64,000 nt of DNA, from NCBI RefSeq assembly GCF_001429725.1, contig NZ_LMHV01000044.1:1-64000 (forward strand), read 5' to 3'. The stretch is from Rhizobium sp. Root708 (lineage in GTDB: Bacteria; Pseudomonadota; Alphaproteobacteria; Rhizobiales; Rhizobiaceae). The position numbers and the translations under genes are program-made. Below are positions 45,773 to 54,383 of the stretch, piece by piece. Under the pieces are notes generated by a model. It did no database searches. It saw only the letters and a list, made by a program, of their open reading frames with translations, and was not told the origin of the DNA. Each line of letters begins with the position of its first letter. Position 1 is the stretch's first letter.

Positions 45773-46552
45773 ATGACGAGCCCCGTAAGCTATGATTTTG
45801 CCGGCAAGACAGTTTTCATTACTGGCGCCGGAAGCGGTATCGGTCGCGCCGCCGCCTTGGCGTTTGCCGCCGCAGGTGCTGCCGTGGCGGTGGTTGATGT
45901 CAATTCCTCCGCAGCGTCCGAAACAGTCAGGCAAATTGAAAGTGCGGGCGGTCGAGCGCGAGCAATCGTATGCGACGTGACGCAAGACGCTCAGGTCGCC
46001 TCGGCGGTCCAAGAGACAATCTCGGCGCTCGGGGGGCTGGATTTTGCCTTCAACAACGCTGGCATCGAGCAGGGCGTGGTCCCGTTGACGGAGGTAACAG
46101 AGGACCTGTTTGACCGCCTCTTCGCCATCAATGTCAAAGGCGTCTATTTGTGCATGAAGTACCAGATTCCGGTCATGACCAAACGAGGTGGTGGCGTCAT
46201 CATCAACACGGCGTCGACGGCGGGTGTTCTGTCTATCCGCAACCAGGGCTCTTATTGCGCGACCAAGTATGCCGTCGTCGCCCTGAGCAAATCGACAGCG
46301 CTCGAAGTGGCAGAACATCGCATCCGCATCAACGCTCTCTGCCCAGGCATCACCGACACGCCGATGATCGAGCGCGTATCGGGCGGCACAGACGAGGGAC
46401 GGAAGAGATTGATTGGACAGGAGCCTGTCGGGCGGTTTGCAAAGCCCGACGAGATGGCGCGCGCCGCCATGTGGCTGTGCTCGAACGACGGCGCTTTCAT
46501 TACCGGTGCAGCACTTAATATCGACGGCGGGCAAAGTGCCGGTATCGGCTGA
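45773..46552 (+). CDS. Short-chain dehydrogenase/reductase
   Basis: A 259-residue classical SDR: TGAGSGIG loop near 17-24, FNNAG, STAG serine region and YCATK catalytic motif. GGAGA five bases upstream favours ATG 45773 over ATG 45770. It lies 62 bp after SMP-30. It is a paralogue of the SDR at 23510: both have FAFNNAG, conserved ...R[IV]NA[LV]CPGI... and VSGGT+EG+, and both neighbour a TctABC system. Confidence 0.93.
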   Translation: MTSPVSYDFAGKTVFITGAGSGIGRAAALAFAAAGAAVAVVDVNSSAASETVRQIESAGGRARAIVCDVTQDAQVASAVQETISALGGLDFAFNNAGIEQGVVPLTEVTEDLFDRLFAINVKGVYLCMKYQIPVMTKRGGGVIINTASTAGVLSIRNQGSYCATKYAVVALSKSTALEVAEHRIRINALCPGITDTPMIERVSGGTDEGRKRLIGQEPVGRFAKPDEMARAAMWLCSNDGAFITGAALNIDGGQSAGIG

Positions 46553-46592
46553 TCCGCAATCAGATGAAGTTGACCTGCAACATCGAGCGAAA

Positions 46593-47372
46593 ATGACGAT
46601 GATATCTCTTGACTTGAATTCGGCGGTCGTGCCGGTCTCCGGGGGCGCTTCCGGTATCGGCCTTTCAATCTGCCGGGCGCTGCGGGCCGAAGGCGCCAAG
46701 CCTGTTCTTCTCGATGTTGACAAGGGTCAACTCGAAAAGGCGCTGGAAGAACTCTATCCCAACCAGACGCATTCCCGCTTTGGTTACCTGGTCGATGTCA
46801 GCGACATGGTCGCCGTCGACGCCGCTTTCGCGCAAATTCATCACGACCATGGTCCGGTCACCCATGCGGTCGCCAACGCCGGCATCGTTTGGCGCGGAAA
46901 CCTTCTTGATATGCCGGAGGAGAATTGGAAACGGGTGATCGACATCAATGTCAATGGTGTCCTCCATGTCTGTCGAGCAGCAGCCCGCCACATGGTCGAC
47001 AACAATGGCGGTGCCATCCTGACCATGGCGTCCATCGGTGGGATCCTCTCCAAGCCTGAGCGTGCTGCCTACACGACGTCAAAGGCGGCAATTGTGCAGA
47101 TGACGCGTGCCATGGCACTCGATTTCGCCGCGCACAACATCCGCGTCAATTGTATCGCGCCCGGGCTGATCAAGACGCCCATCCAGGAGGCGCAGGCTAG
47201 AGCCTATGGTGAGGGTTTTGTGACGCAGCTAGCAGCCCGCGCAGCAATGCGCCGGCTTGGGGAACCCGAGGAAATCGCCAAGGTGGCGTTGTTCCTGCTC
47301 TCGCATATGGCGAGCTACGTGACCGGAGAGACGGTGGTGGTGGATGGGGGGCTGAGCATCCACTACGCCTAG
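46593..47372 (+). CDS. Short-chain dehydrogenase/reductase
   Basis: A 259-residue SDR beginning MTMISLDLNSAVVPVSGGAS, with catalytic YTTSK and cofactor loop SGGASGIG. The ATG at 46593 is chosen because its paralogue at 63062-63829 begins MTMATINLEGAIVPVTGAAS at the same relative place. The two also share THAVA, AGIV, and the GG-LS ending. It sits 40 bp after the SDR at 45773. Confidence 0.92.
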   Translation: MTMISLDLNSAVVPVSGGASGIGLSICRALRAEGAKPVLLDVDKGQLEKALEELYPNQTHSRFGYLVDVSDMVAVDAAFAQIHHDHGPVTHAVANAGIVWRGNLLDMPEENWKRVIDINVNGVLHVCRAAARHMVDNNGGAILTMASIGGILSKPERAAYTTSKAAIVQMTRAMALDFAAHNIRVNCIAPGLIKTPIQEAQARAYGEGFVTQLAARAAMRRLGEPEEIAKVALFLLSHMASYVTGETVVVDGGLSIHYA

Positions 47373-47492
47373 GGCCTGGCAACGATCCGGCGGGGGTCCT
47401 CCCAGCTCGCCGGCATGCCAGGCCCCTACTTCTGGAACCGTCGGGTCCGCTCGTTTTCGAGTAGCTCCGGAAAGAAACGCAAGGTAGCGACG

Positions 47493-48101
47493 ATGATCAA
47501 CCTGCCCACCAGCGCATTTGCCGAGGCCTTCCTCGGAACGAGCTTTCAAATATCGTACGTGGTTCGGGATCTGGAAGCATCGATGCGCCTGTTCACCGAC
47601 AAACTTCAGACGGGACCGTTTGTGGTCATCGAAGATGCCGCTTCCGACCGGCTGATCGAATATCGTGGAGCCCAGAGCAAGGTGGAGATGTCGCTCGCGT
47701 TTAGCTACGCCAACGATGTGCAGATCGAGCTCATTTCGGTTCATAGTAACGGCTCGTCGCCATGGGCTGACTTCCTCAAGGAAGGTCGCGAGGGTTTGCA
47801 CCATCTCGGCTTCTGGCCGGAACACTATGAGGAGAGTTGCAAGAAGCTGGAGGCGATTGGTTTTGCTCGCGAGTGTGCGATCAAGACCTCGGACGGCGCC
47901 ATTAGTTCAATCTACTTCAAAGCCCCTTCATCGCTGGGTCACTTCATCGAGCTTGCGCCCAATACAGCCGGACGGGTTCGTTACTTCCAGGGGATCAAGG
48001 CGCTTTGCCAGACGTGGAATGGCGAGCGTCCTGTCCGTCGCTACAGGACACGTGAAGAATATCTTTCATCTGTTGACTGCGCTGCGACGCCAGCGGGATG
48101 A
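47493..48101 (+). CDS. VOC/glyoxalase-superfamily protein
   Basis: A 202-residue protein with two beta-alpha-beta-beta-beta halves of the vicinal-oxygen-chelate fold (FQISYVVRDLEASMRLFTD; then LHHLGFWPEHYEESCKKLEA). Candidate metal ligands include a His in HHLGF and a Glu in FIELAP. Relatives include methylmalonyl-CoA epimerases and extradiol-type enzymes, so it may epimerise or open a ring. Ribosome site is weak (AAGG). It precedes the thioesterase gene by 23 bp. Confidence 0.85.
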   Translation: MINLPTSAFAEAFLGTSFQISYVVRDLEASMRLFTDKLQTGPFVVIEDAASDRLIEYRGAQSKVEMSLAFSYANDVQIELISVHSNGSSPWADFLKEGREGLHHLGFWPEHYEESCKKLEAIGFARECAIKTSDGAISSIYFKAPSSLGHFIELAPNTAGRVRYFQGIKALCQTWNGERPVRRYRTREEYLSSVDCAATPAG

Positions 48102-48124
48102 TTATGGAAACGGGAGGGATATTC

Positions 48125-48499
48125 ATGGACGAAATTGAAGGACTTGGCGAGGCTGTCATCCGCACGATCGCAATGCCCGCCGACACAAATCCTTCCGGCG
48201 ACATCTTCGGGGGATGGTTGATGGCGCAGATGGACCTCGCGGCCGGTAACATGGCCGCTCGCGTTGCGCGCGGGCGCTCGGCGACTGTGGCTGTGGAGGC
48301 TATGTCATTCATGCGTCCCGTAAAGGTGGGTGACGAAGTCTCGCTCTTCGCCCGTCTTGATGCTACCGGACGAACCTCGATGCGCATCTTTGTACAGGCG
48401 TGGCGTCGCGATCGCTATGGTGAACATCGTGAACAGGTAACGCACGCGACCTTCACCTTCGTCGCTCTTGACGAGAAGGGCAAGCCCAGACCGCTATAG
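48125..48499 (+). CDS. Acyl-CoA thioesterase (YciA-like hotdog)
   Basis: A 124-residue single-hotdog protein with the PADTNPSGDIFGGWLMAQMDLA signature of YciA-type acyl-CoA thioesterases; the Asp in QMDLA is the catalytic acid. ATG 48125 has a GGGAGGG site. It hydrolyses acyl-CoA in the cytosol. Its presence among lactonase, SDR and VOC genes suggests a CoA intermediate in this pathway. Confidence 0.9.
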   Translation: MDEIEGLGEAVIRTIAMPADTNPSGDIFGGWLMAQMDLAAGNMAARVARGRSATVAVEAMSFMRPVKVGDEVSLFARLDATGRTSMRIFVQAWRRDRYGEHREQVTHATFTFVALDEKGKPRPL

Positions 48500-48557
48500 C
48501 TCCGGGAATCATCAAGGCCATGCCAATGCAAGAAAACAGTTCTGATTCCTGTAAAAA

Positions 48558-48574
48558 ATGCTATAATATGAGAT
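48558..48574. promoter_or_regulatory. Half-conserved repeat before tctB (copy 5) with a TATAAT element
   Basis: Reads ATGCTATAATATGAGAT. The right arm GAGAT and spacer ATAATA match copies 1 and 2; the left arm is poor. TATAAT at 48562-48567 inside it may be the -10 of the tctBAC promoter. It is 86 bp before the tctB start. Confidence 0.35.
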
Positions 48575-48659
48575 AAATTTGATCGGCTGGCACTTCAACT
48601 AGGAGGTGTTGCAGTCCGCCAAGGCGGCCTCTGCCCTACGATCGTTTCGGGAGGAATGA

Positions 48660-49118
48660 ATGTTAAGAAGCTTGTTGGTAACCCGGGATTTCGTCGCAGG
48701 TTGTCTGTTCGTGGTCCTTGGCCTTGCGTTCCTATGGGGCGGATTCCAGTATAGTTTTGGCACGGTGAAACAAATGGGACCGGGATACTTTCCCGTCGTC
48801 CTTGCGTTGCTCCTCATCGCGCTTGGGTTCATTGTCGCGCTCAAGGGTTTTGTCGCGACAGGCGAACCGATCTCCGGTCTGAATGTCAGAGGCATCGTAT
48901 TCGTCCTCGGTGCGACGTTGGCTTTCGGCCTGCTGATGCGACCGGCTGGGTTGCTGATTTCCGTATTCGTGCTCGCGGCCATTGGAGCAATCGCGAGCGC
49001 GCAGTCCAAGATCAAGGGCGCCGCCCTTCTTGCCGCGGGCTTGTCGGCCTTCTGCGTCCTTGGTTTTTGCTACGCGCTAGGAATGCCGTTTGCGGTGTTC
49101 GGCTATTGGTTCAGGTAG
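48660..49118 (+). CDS. tctB: Tripartite tricarboxylate transporter small membrane subunit (TctB), second system
   Basis: A 152-residue protein with four hydrophobic helices and the TctB signature KQMGPGYFPVVLALLLI. ATG 48660 has GGGAGGAA upstream. Its stop overlaps the ribosome site of tctA, so the pair is tightly coupled. Here the order is B-A-C, unlike C-B-A at 20436. Confidence 0.92.
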   Translation: MLRSLLVTRDFVAGCLFVVLGLAFLWGGFQYSFGTVKQMGPGYFPVVLALLLIALGFIVALKGFVATGEPISGLNVRGIVFVLGATLAFGLLMRPAGLLISVFVLAAIGAIASAQSKIKGAALLAAGLSAFCVLGFCYALGMPFAVFGYWFR

Positions 49119-49128
49119 GAGGAAGACA

Positions 49129-50631
49129 TTGGATCTCCTGACAAATCTAACCATTGGCTTCGAAGCCGTGTTGACGCCGGTCAATCTCGGCTATTGCTTC
49201 CTGGGTGTTTTTCTCGGCACGCTGATCGGTGTATTGCCTGGTCTCGGTCCGATGCCGACAATCGCGATGTTGCTGCCCGTCACCTTTGCGTTGTCGCCTG
49301 TTACGGCGCTGATCATGCTGTCCGGGATTTACTACGGCGCGCAGTACGGGGGGTCGACGACAGCAATCTTGATCAATCTGCCGGGCGAGTCTTCGTCTGT
49401 GGTGACGGCGCTCGATGGTTACCAGATGGCGCGCAAGGGCAGAGCCGGGGTGGCCTTGGCAACGGCGGCAGTCGGCTCATTCTTCGCGGGCACTGTCGCG
49501 ACATTCGTACTTGTACTCGTTGCGACTCCCCTCGCCCATATGGCCTTGAAATTTGGTCCCGCTGAGTACTTTTCGATGATGTGCCTTGGCCTCGTCGCTT
49601 CATGTGTGCTGGCACGCGGCTCTCTCATCAAGGCGATCGGGATGATCGTCCTTGGATTGCTCCTCGGACTGGTCGGGACTGACGTGACGACAGGCGCGCT
49701 TCGCTATACGCTCGGCATTCCCGACCTCGAAGATGGGATCGATTTGGTCATCGTGGCGATGGGCATGTTTGGGCTGAGCGAGATCATCCGAAACCTCGAG
49801 CACGCTGAACACAGGGAAACGGTTGTCACCAAGGTCTCCGGGCTACGGCTCGGCTTGCAGGATCTCAAGCAGATGGCGATGCCGGTGCTGCGCGGAACTG
49901 CTCTCGGATCAATCCTCGGCGTGCTTCCGGGAGGTGGCGCCATGCTCTCGTCCTTCGCCTCCTATGCACTTGAGAAAAAGATTGCCAAGAGGCCTCAAGA
50001 GTTCGGTCATGGTGCCATTCAGGGCGTTGCCGGCCCGGAAAGCGCAAACAACGCTGGCGCGCAGACGTCATTCATCCCCATGCTGACCCTGGGCATTCCG
50101 TCGAACCCGCTCATGGCTTTGATGATGGGAGCGCTTGTCATTCAGGGCATCCAGCCGGGACCCACGGTCATGACCGAACAACCGGAGTTGTTTTGGGGGG
50201 TGATCGTATCCATGTGGATCGGCAACCTGTTTCTCGTGATCCTCAATCTGCCGCTGATCGGCATTTGGGTGAGGTTGCTGACCGTGCCTTATCACGTGCT
50301 CTTCCCCGCCGTTCTGGTCTTTTGCGGGATCGGTGTCTACAGCCTTGGAAACTCGGGCTTCGACGTCGGACTGCTCGCACTTTTCGGTTTGGTTGGTTAC
50401 ATATTTGCAAAGCTCGATTGCGAACCCGCCCCGTTGATACTGGGCTTTATGCTCGGTCCAATGATGGAGGAGAACCTTCGCCGCGCGATGCTGTTATCTC
50501 ATGGCAACGCGCTTGTGTTCGTCGAGCGGCCGATCAGTGCGGTTCTTCTGGTTCTGGCGCTCGCCTCGGTATTGCTGATTGCATTGCCGAGCCTGCGACG
50601 CACGCGCGAAGTCGCGTTTACCGAAGATTGA
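49129..50631 (+). CDS. tctA: Tripartite tricarboxylate transporter large permease (TctA), second system
   Basis: A 500-residue polytopic TctA with GVLPGLGPMPTIAMLLPV and YYGAQYGGSTTAILINLPGE. TTG 49129 is taken as the start because AGGAGG lies six bases before it and the next residues (DLLTNLTIGFEAV) align with the family. Very similar to the tctA at 21986 along its whole length, so the two came from duplication or from two acquisitions of close relatives. Confidence 0.94.
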   Translation: MDLLTNLTIGFEAVLTPVNLGYCFLGVFLGTLIGVLPGLGPMPTIAMLLPVTFALSPVTALIMLSGIYYGAQYGGSTTAILINLPGESSSVVTALDGYQMARKGRAGVALATAAVGSFFAGTVATFVLVLVATPLAHMALKFGPAEYFSMMCLGLVASCVLARGSLIKAIGMIVLGLLLGLVGTDVTTGALRYTLGIPDLEDGIDLVIVAMGMFGLSEIIRNLEHAEHRETVVTKVSGLRLGLQDLKQMAMPVLRGTALGSILGVLPGGGAMLSSFASYALEKKIAKRPQEFGHGAIQGVAGPESANNAGAQTSFIPMLTLGIPSNPLMALMMGALVIQGIQPGPTVMTEQPELFWGVIVSMWIGNLFLVILNLPLIGIWVRLLTVPYHVLFPAVLVFCGIGVYSLGNSGFDVGLLALFGLVGYIFAKLDCEPAPLILGFMLGPMMEENLRRAMLLSHGNALVFVERPISAVLLVLALASVLLIALPSLRRTREVAFTED

Positions 50632-50679
50632 AGGTGTCAAGGAAGAGATAAATCCAATCTGTATGTCAAGGGAGGAACT

Positions 50680-51654
50680 ATGACCTACATTGCAAAGAAA
50701 CTCGCCGCTGGCGTTTGCGCTGGTGCACTCTTGGCTCTCGCCGGGCCGTCCTATGCTGACGATTACCCGTCCCGGGCGATTGAGGTAATCGTCCCGCTGT
50801 CAGCCGGCGGCGTCAGTGATATTGCAGCGCGCAAACTGGCCCCGGTGTTCAGTCAGGTACTTGGCGTTCCTGTGGTCATCGAAAACCAGCCCGGTGCGGG
50901 TGCGACGCTCGGAACCGCCGCCGCCGCAAAGGCAGAGCCGGACGGCTACACTATGGTCCTGGCTGCCGCCTCTGCCTTCTCCATTAACCCGCATCTTCGA
51001 AAGAGCCTGGCTTACGACCCAGTCAAGAGTTTCGAGCCGGTGTGTCGAATTGGCGGATCTCCGAGCGTGCTGGTGGCAAATCCATCGCTGCAGGTAAAGA
51101 CGTTGCCCGAGTTGCTGGACAAAGCAAAGGCCGAGACCCTCTCCTTCGCTTCGGCGGGTCCGGGTACGCCGAGCCATCTGGCGCAGGAGCTCCTCAAGGC
51201 GCGGACAAAAATCGAGATCATGCATGTCCCCTACAAGGGCACCTCCCAAGCTGTAACGGATACGATCGGCGATCATGTGCCCCTGTTGTTCGAATCACCA
51301 GGTCCGCTGCTCGGGGCTATCCGTGCGAAAGAGTTGGTGGGTCTTGGCGTCATGAGCCCGAAGAGGCTTCCGTCGATGCCGGATGTGCCGACATTCGAAG
51401 AGCTGGGCTACAAAGACATGGAGCTGATCGGTTGGATCGGTTTTGCGGTGCCGGCCTCCACGCCCCCTGACGTGGTGGATAAGCTTGAAGCAGCGTGCAA
51501 GACGGCAGTCACGTCGCCAGACTTCCAAAAGCTTGCCGACGATCAGGGACTTCTTGTCGCCTATGCGCCACACGAGGAGTTTCGCAAGCATATCGAAAGC
51601 GAGCTGAAGAAATGGGGTGACCTGATCCAGCAATCCGGCCTTCAGCCTGAATAG
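50680..51654 (+). CDS. tctC: Tripartite tricarboxylate transporter binding protein (TctC/Bug), second system
   Basis: A 324-residue Bug-family binding protein with a Sec leader (about 1-26, ending SYAD). The DYPSRAIEVIVPLSAGGVSDI opening and the ENQPGAG loop are family-typical. ATG 50680 has AAGGGAGGA upstream. Last gene of the B-A-C cluster. Ligand unknown; the loop differs from that of the first system, so ligands may differ. Confidence 0.93.
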   Translation: MTYIAKKLAAGVCAGALLALAGPSYADDYPSRAIEVIVPLSAGGVSDIAARKLAPVFSQVLGVPVVIENQPGAGATLGTAAAAKAEPDGYTMVLAAASAFSINPHLRKSLAYDPVKSFEPVCRIGGSPSVLVANPSLQVKTLPELLDKAKAETLSFASAGPGTPSHLAQELLKARTKIEIMHVPYKGTSQAVTDTIGDHVPLLFESPGPLLGAIRAKELVGLGVMSPKRLPSMPDVPTFEELGYKDMELIGWIGFAVPASTPPDVVDKLEAACKTAVTSPDFQKLADDQGLLVAYAPHEEFRKHIESELKKWGDLIQQSGLQPE

Positions 51655-51666
51655 ATCGGAATCTGT

Positions 51667-51690
51667 GAAGCAGGTCTTCGGACCTGCTTC
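51667..51690 (+). terminator. Hairpin with TTCG tetraloop after tctC
   Basis: A perfect 10-bp stem, GAAGCAGGTC with GACCTGCTTC, closed by a stable TTCG loop, 12 bp after the stop. Downstream is GC-rich with no T-run. Confidence 0.65.
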
Positions 51691-52256
51691 CGCCCCGAAG
51701 GCAATCCCGTGCACCATCTCAAGTCCAAACGTCGCTCTGACTGCGTCAGCGTGTTTTCATTCGCGGCAACCGATAACCGCCTTCGCACTCACTTCAGATT
51801 TACCCCCTAGGACAAGATGATGTTCAACTCTTTTCGAAGCCATGCACCAAGGCGATCACCGCCTTCACAAAAGAGGCTCGCTGTCCCGTGCGTGCAAACT
51901 TTCGAGCAGCGCCACTTCACCGGCGACAACGATACGACGCGTTCCATAGGGCTTGGCGTCGTCTGCAGCCATCGCGCGCGCGATCGTGGGTCCTTCTGCC
52001 GCTGACGGTCGAAGTTGAGTGGCCGTGGACCCCCGATTAGACCGGCTGCTTCGTCTGGACCACGCCGGCCCCCGCTCCTACCGTCTCGGAATCCGCCGAA
52101 ACGTCTACCCTTTACATCGGGGTGTAATGGCGTGACAGCTGGATCACGAGTGCGCAAGGATCTGTGTGTCAGGCGGGCTAAGCTGTTAGCCCGCCGCGTA
52201 CAAAACGCGGGCTGGAAGGGTCAAGCCCCGAGGTCACGTCAAGCTGAAGGGTTAAG
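51691..52256. other. Gene-free interval with possible decayed coding sequence
   Basis: No supported gene between the convergent tctC and hydratase genes. On the minus strand around 51840-52010 one frame reads RAMAADDAKPYGTRRIVVAG and on to LHARDSEPL before a stop, with protein-like continuation in another frame (KAVIALVHGFEKS). This may be the frameshifted end of a lost gene. The family could not be recognised. Confidence 0.35.
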
Positions 52257-53114
52257 TCACTGGCAGAGCATCTTGCCGTTATCAAGCACTGTTTCGCCGT
52301 TGCGGCTACTCATCGCCTTGAAGGAACCATCCTTCCAAGCTTCTATAACGAGGCTGTCGCCTGGGAAGAAGGGGGCCGAGAAGCGCATCTCAGTGGCTCG
52401 GAGGCGGGCGGGGTCATCGTGCGCGAGCAATCTCATCAACACCTGGACGGCGATGCCCGCCACGCACATGCCATGCAAGATCGGCCGCTCGAAGCCGGAT
52501 TCTCGGGCCATTTCGGGGTCGGCGTGCAAGGCGAAAAGATCGCCGTTCAACCGGTAAACCAGCGCCTGATCCAAATTCGTCGCAACCTCGACGCGGAAAT
52601 CGGGGTCGGTGCGTGGCAGCGCGTGCGGCGCGGGAAGTGGCGTCGTATCGCCGCCAAATCCGCCTTGGCCGCGCAAGACATGGACTTGTGTCAATGTCGC
52701 GTAGCGTTCTCCCGTCCCGGCATGTTCAATGACCCTTTCGGAAACGGCCATTGCGTGTTTTCCCTCGCCCCGATCGACAAGCTTCACCAGCTTTGTCTTC
52801 CCGATCACCTCCCCTGCTGCAGGCAGGGGTTTGTGCCATTCGACGGACTGCATGCCATGAAGGACACGAGTAGGGTCGATTGTTGTGTCCGGTCGAACAA
52901 GCCAGAAACCGGGATAGCCGAGCACCAGTGCCATGGAAGGCAGCACCAGCTGGGCGTCGCCTTTCAAAGGATCGACAAATGCCAGACGATGCTCATCCAA
53001 TGGATCATGGCCCATGCCGACCGACAGCGCATAAAACGCGCTGTCTTTGGCGGTGTAAGTCTGGTGGATATCCTCGACCTTGTAGGACAAAAGATGCTTA
53101 GCGTCGATCGCCAT
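52257..53114 (-). CDS. MaoC-like double-hotdog enoyl-CoA hydratase
   Basis: A 285-residue protein made of two hotdog domains. The N-terminal half covers about 1-130; the C-terminal MaoC half (about 160-280) carries the hydratase-2 type motif, FALHADPEMARESGFERPILHG, with catalytic Asp and His. It hydrates a 2-enoyl-CoA to the (R)-3-hydroxyacyl-CoA. The start at 53114 fits the family. It is the last gene of the minus-strand CoA cluster, four bases after the thiolase stop. Confidence 0.9.
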   Translation of the reverse strand: MAIDAKHLLSYKVEDIHQTYTAKDSAFYALSVGMGHDPLDEHRLAFVDPLKGDAQLVLPSMALVLGYPGFWLVRPDTTIDPTRVLHGMQSVEWHKPLPAAGEVIGKTKLVKLVDRGEGKHAMAVSERVIEHAGTGERYATLTQVHVLRGQGGFGGDTTPLPAPHALPRTDPDFRVEVATNLDQALVYRLNGDLFALHADPEMARESGFERPILHGMCVAGIAVQVLMRLLAHDDPARLRATEMRFSAPFFPGDSLVIEAWKDGSFKAMSSRNGETVLDNGKMLCQ

Positions 53115-53118
53115 GAGT

Positions 53119-54369
53119 TCAGCCTCTCGAGGGAGCTTCGAAGAGCGAAACCACGCATGCCGCCTCTTCAAAGCCATAAAAGCCGCCGCCATTTTCGCAA
53201 AGTCCGATGCGGGCGCCTTCCACCTGGCGCTGGCCGGCTTCGCCGCGCAGCTGCGTTACAATTTCATTGACCTGGATTGCCCCCGTAGCACCGATGGGAT
53301 GCCCCTTCGACAGCAGCCCACCAGAAACGTTGATCGGGATACGCCCGCCGAGCCGCGTTGCGCCGCTTTCGGCCAGAGGGCCACCTTCTCCATACGGGGC
53401 AAAACCGCAATGTTCGCTCTGCATGATTTCGGCAAATGCCGTGGCATCGTGAAGCTCAGCAACGGATACGTCGGAGGGGCCCAAGCCGGCGAGCGCGTAG
53501 GCGCGGTTGGCGGCCGTCCTTGTCAAATGCTTGTCCAGTTCATCCGGCTTCCGGTTGCTACCACTACTGACCGCCACGGCCCGAATGCCAACCGCCCGTT
53601 TGCGATCAAAACGGTCCATGGCGCGTTCCGAAACCACCACCAGCGCTGCCGCACCGTCGCTCATCGGCGCGCACATGGCACGCGTCATCGGATATGAGAT
53701 CAACTTGTCAGCGAGCACCTGCTCACGATCCATCGGCGTGCGGTACTGCGCAAGTTCGTTCCATTGCGAATGCCAGTGGTTCTTGGCGGCAACTTCGGCA
53801 ATCTGTTCCTCAGTGGTGCCAAAGCGATGCATATGGTAGCGCGCCATTGCAGAATAGATGTCCATAAACACGGACCGCTGACCTGTCAGGTTCAAGGCCT
53901 TCTCTGGCAATGGAAGATCTTCACCAATCGCCAGCAGAGCTTGCATTTGCTGATCGGCGAGCTCCCGATCCCAGCTGCCCTTGAACGCATCGAACATCTG
54001 CTGTTCCTTGTCGCGGAAGTTCATTTTTTCCGCCCCGACTACCAGAACAACGTCGTGAATTCCCGAGCGGACGGCCGCCCAGGCTTGTGCAAGCCCCGAG
54101 CTCGAGCTCGCGCATGCATTGTCAGTATTGAAGATTGGAATATTTTCGAAGCCGTAAGCGCGCAGCACGGTTTGGCCACGGATGTTGTGCTGACCTTCCA
54201 GCACGCCGAGCCGCGTGTTACAGAACCATGCGGCCTCGATCGCATCAAGTCCAATACCAGCATCAGCCAAAGCGACGTCTATCGCGCGCGCGGAAAGCTG
54301 CTTGACGCTCTGATCCCAGTGCTTTCCAAGGGGGGTCATTCCAATTCCGGTAATGTAGGCTTCGGTCAT
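53119..54369 (-). CDS. Thiolase / acetyl-CoA acyltransferase-like (SCP-x type)
   Basis: A 416-residue thiolase-fold protein of the sterol-carrier/lipid-transfer branch. The nucleophilic cysteine is Cys86 in DNACASSSSG, with ELHDATAFAE and KGHPIGATG supplying catalytic histidines. It should cleave or form a C-C bond in a 3-oxoacyl-CoA. Members of this branch often work with a DUF35 partner, none of which is seen here. It lies between the hydratase and SDR genes in a single operon. Confidence 0.9.
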   Translation of the reverse strand: MTEAYITGIGMTPLGKHWDQSVKQLSARAIDVALADAGIGLDAIEAAWFCNTRLGVLEGQHNIRGQTVLRAYGFENIPIFNTDNACASSSSGLAQAWAAVRSGIHDVVLVVGAEKMNFRDKEQQMFDAFKGSWDRELADQQMQALLAIGEDLPLPEKALNLTGQRSVFMDIYSAMARYHMHRFGTTEEQIAEVAAKNHWHSQWNELAQYRTPMDREQVLADKLISYPMTRAMCAPMSDGAAALVVVSERAMDRFDRKRAVGIRAVAVSSGSNRKPDELDKHLTRTAANRAYALAGLGPSDVSVAELHDATAFAEIMQSEHCGFAPYGEGGPLAESGATRLGGRIPINVSGGLLSKGHPIGATGAIQVNEIVTQLRGEAGQRQVEGARIGLCENGGGFYGFEEAACVVSLFEAPSRG

Positions 54370-54383
54370 TGTCTCATCCTCTC

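Noticed and set aside
51807..52157. A 116-codon minus-strand frame
   Set aside because: Its composition is Arg/Gly-rich with no domain; the neighbouring frames look more protein-like, so only a possible remnant is reported.
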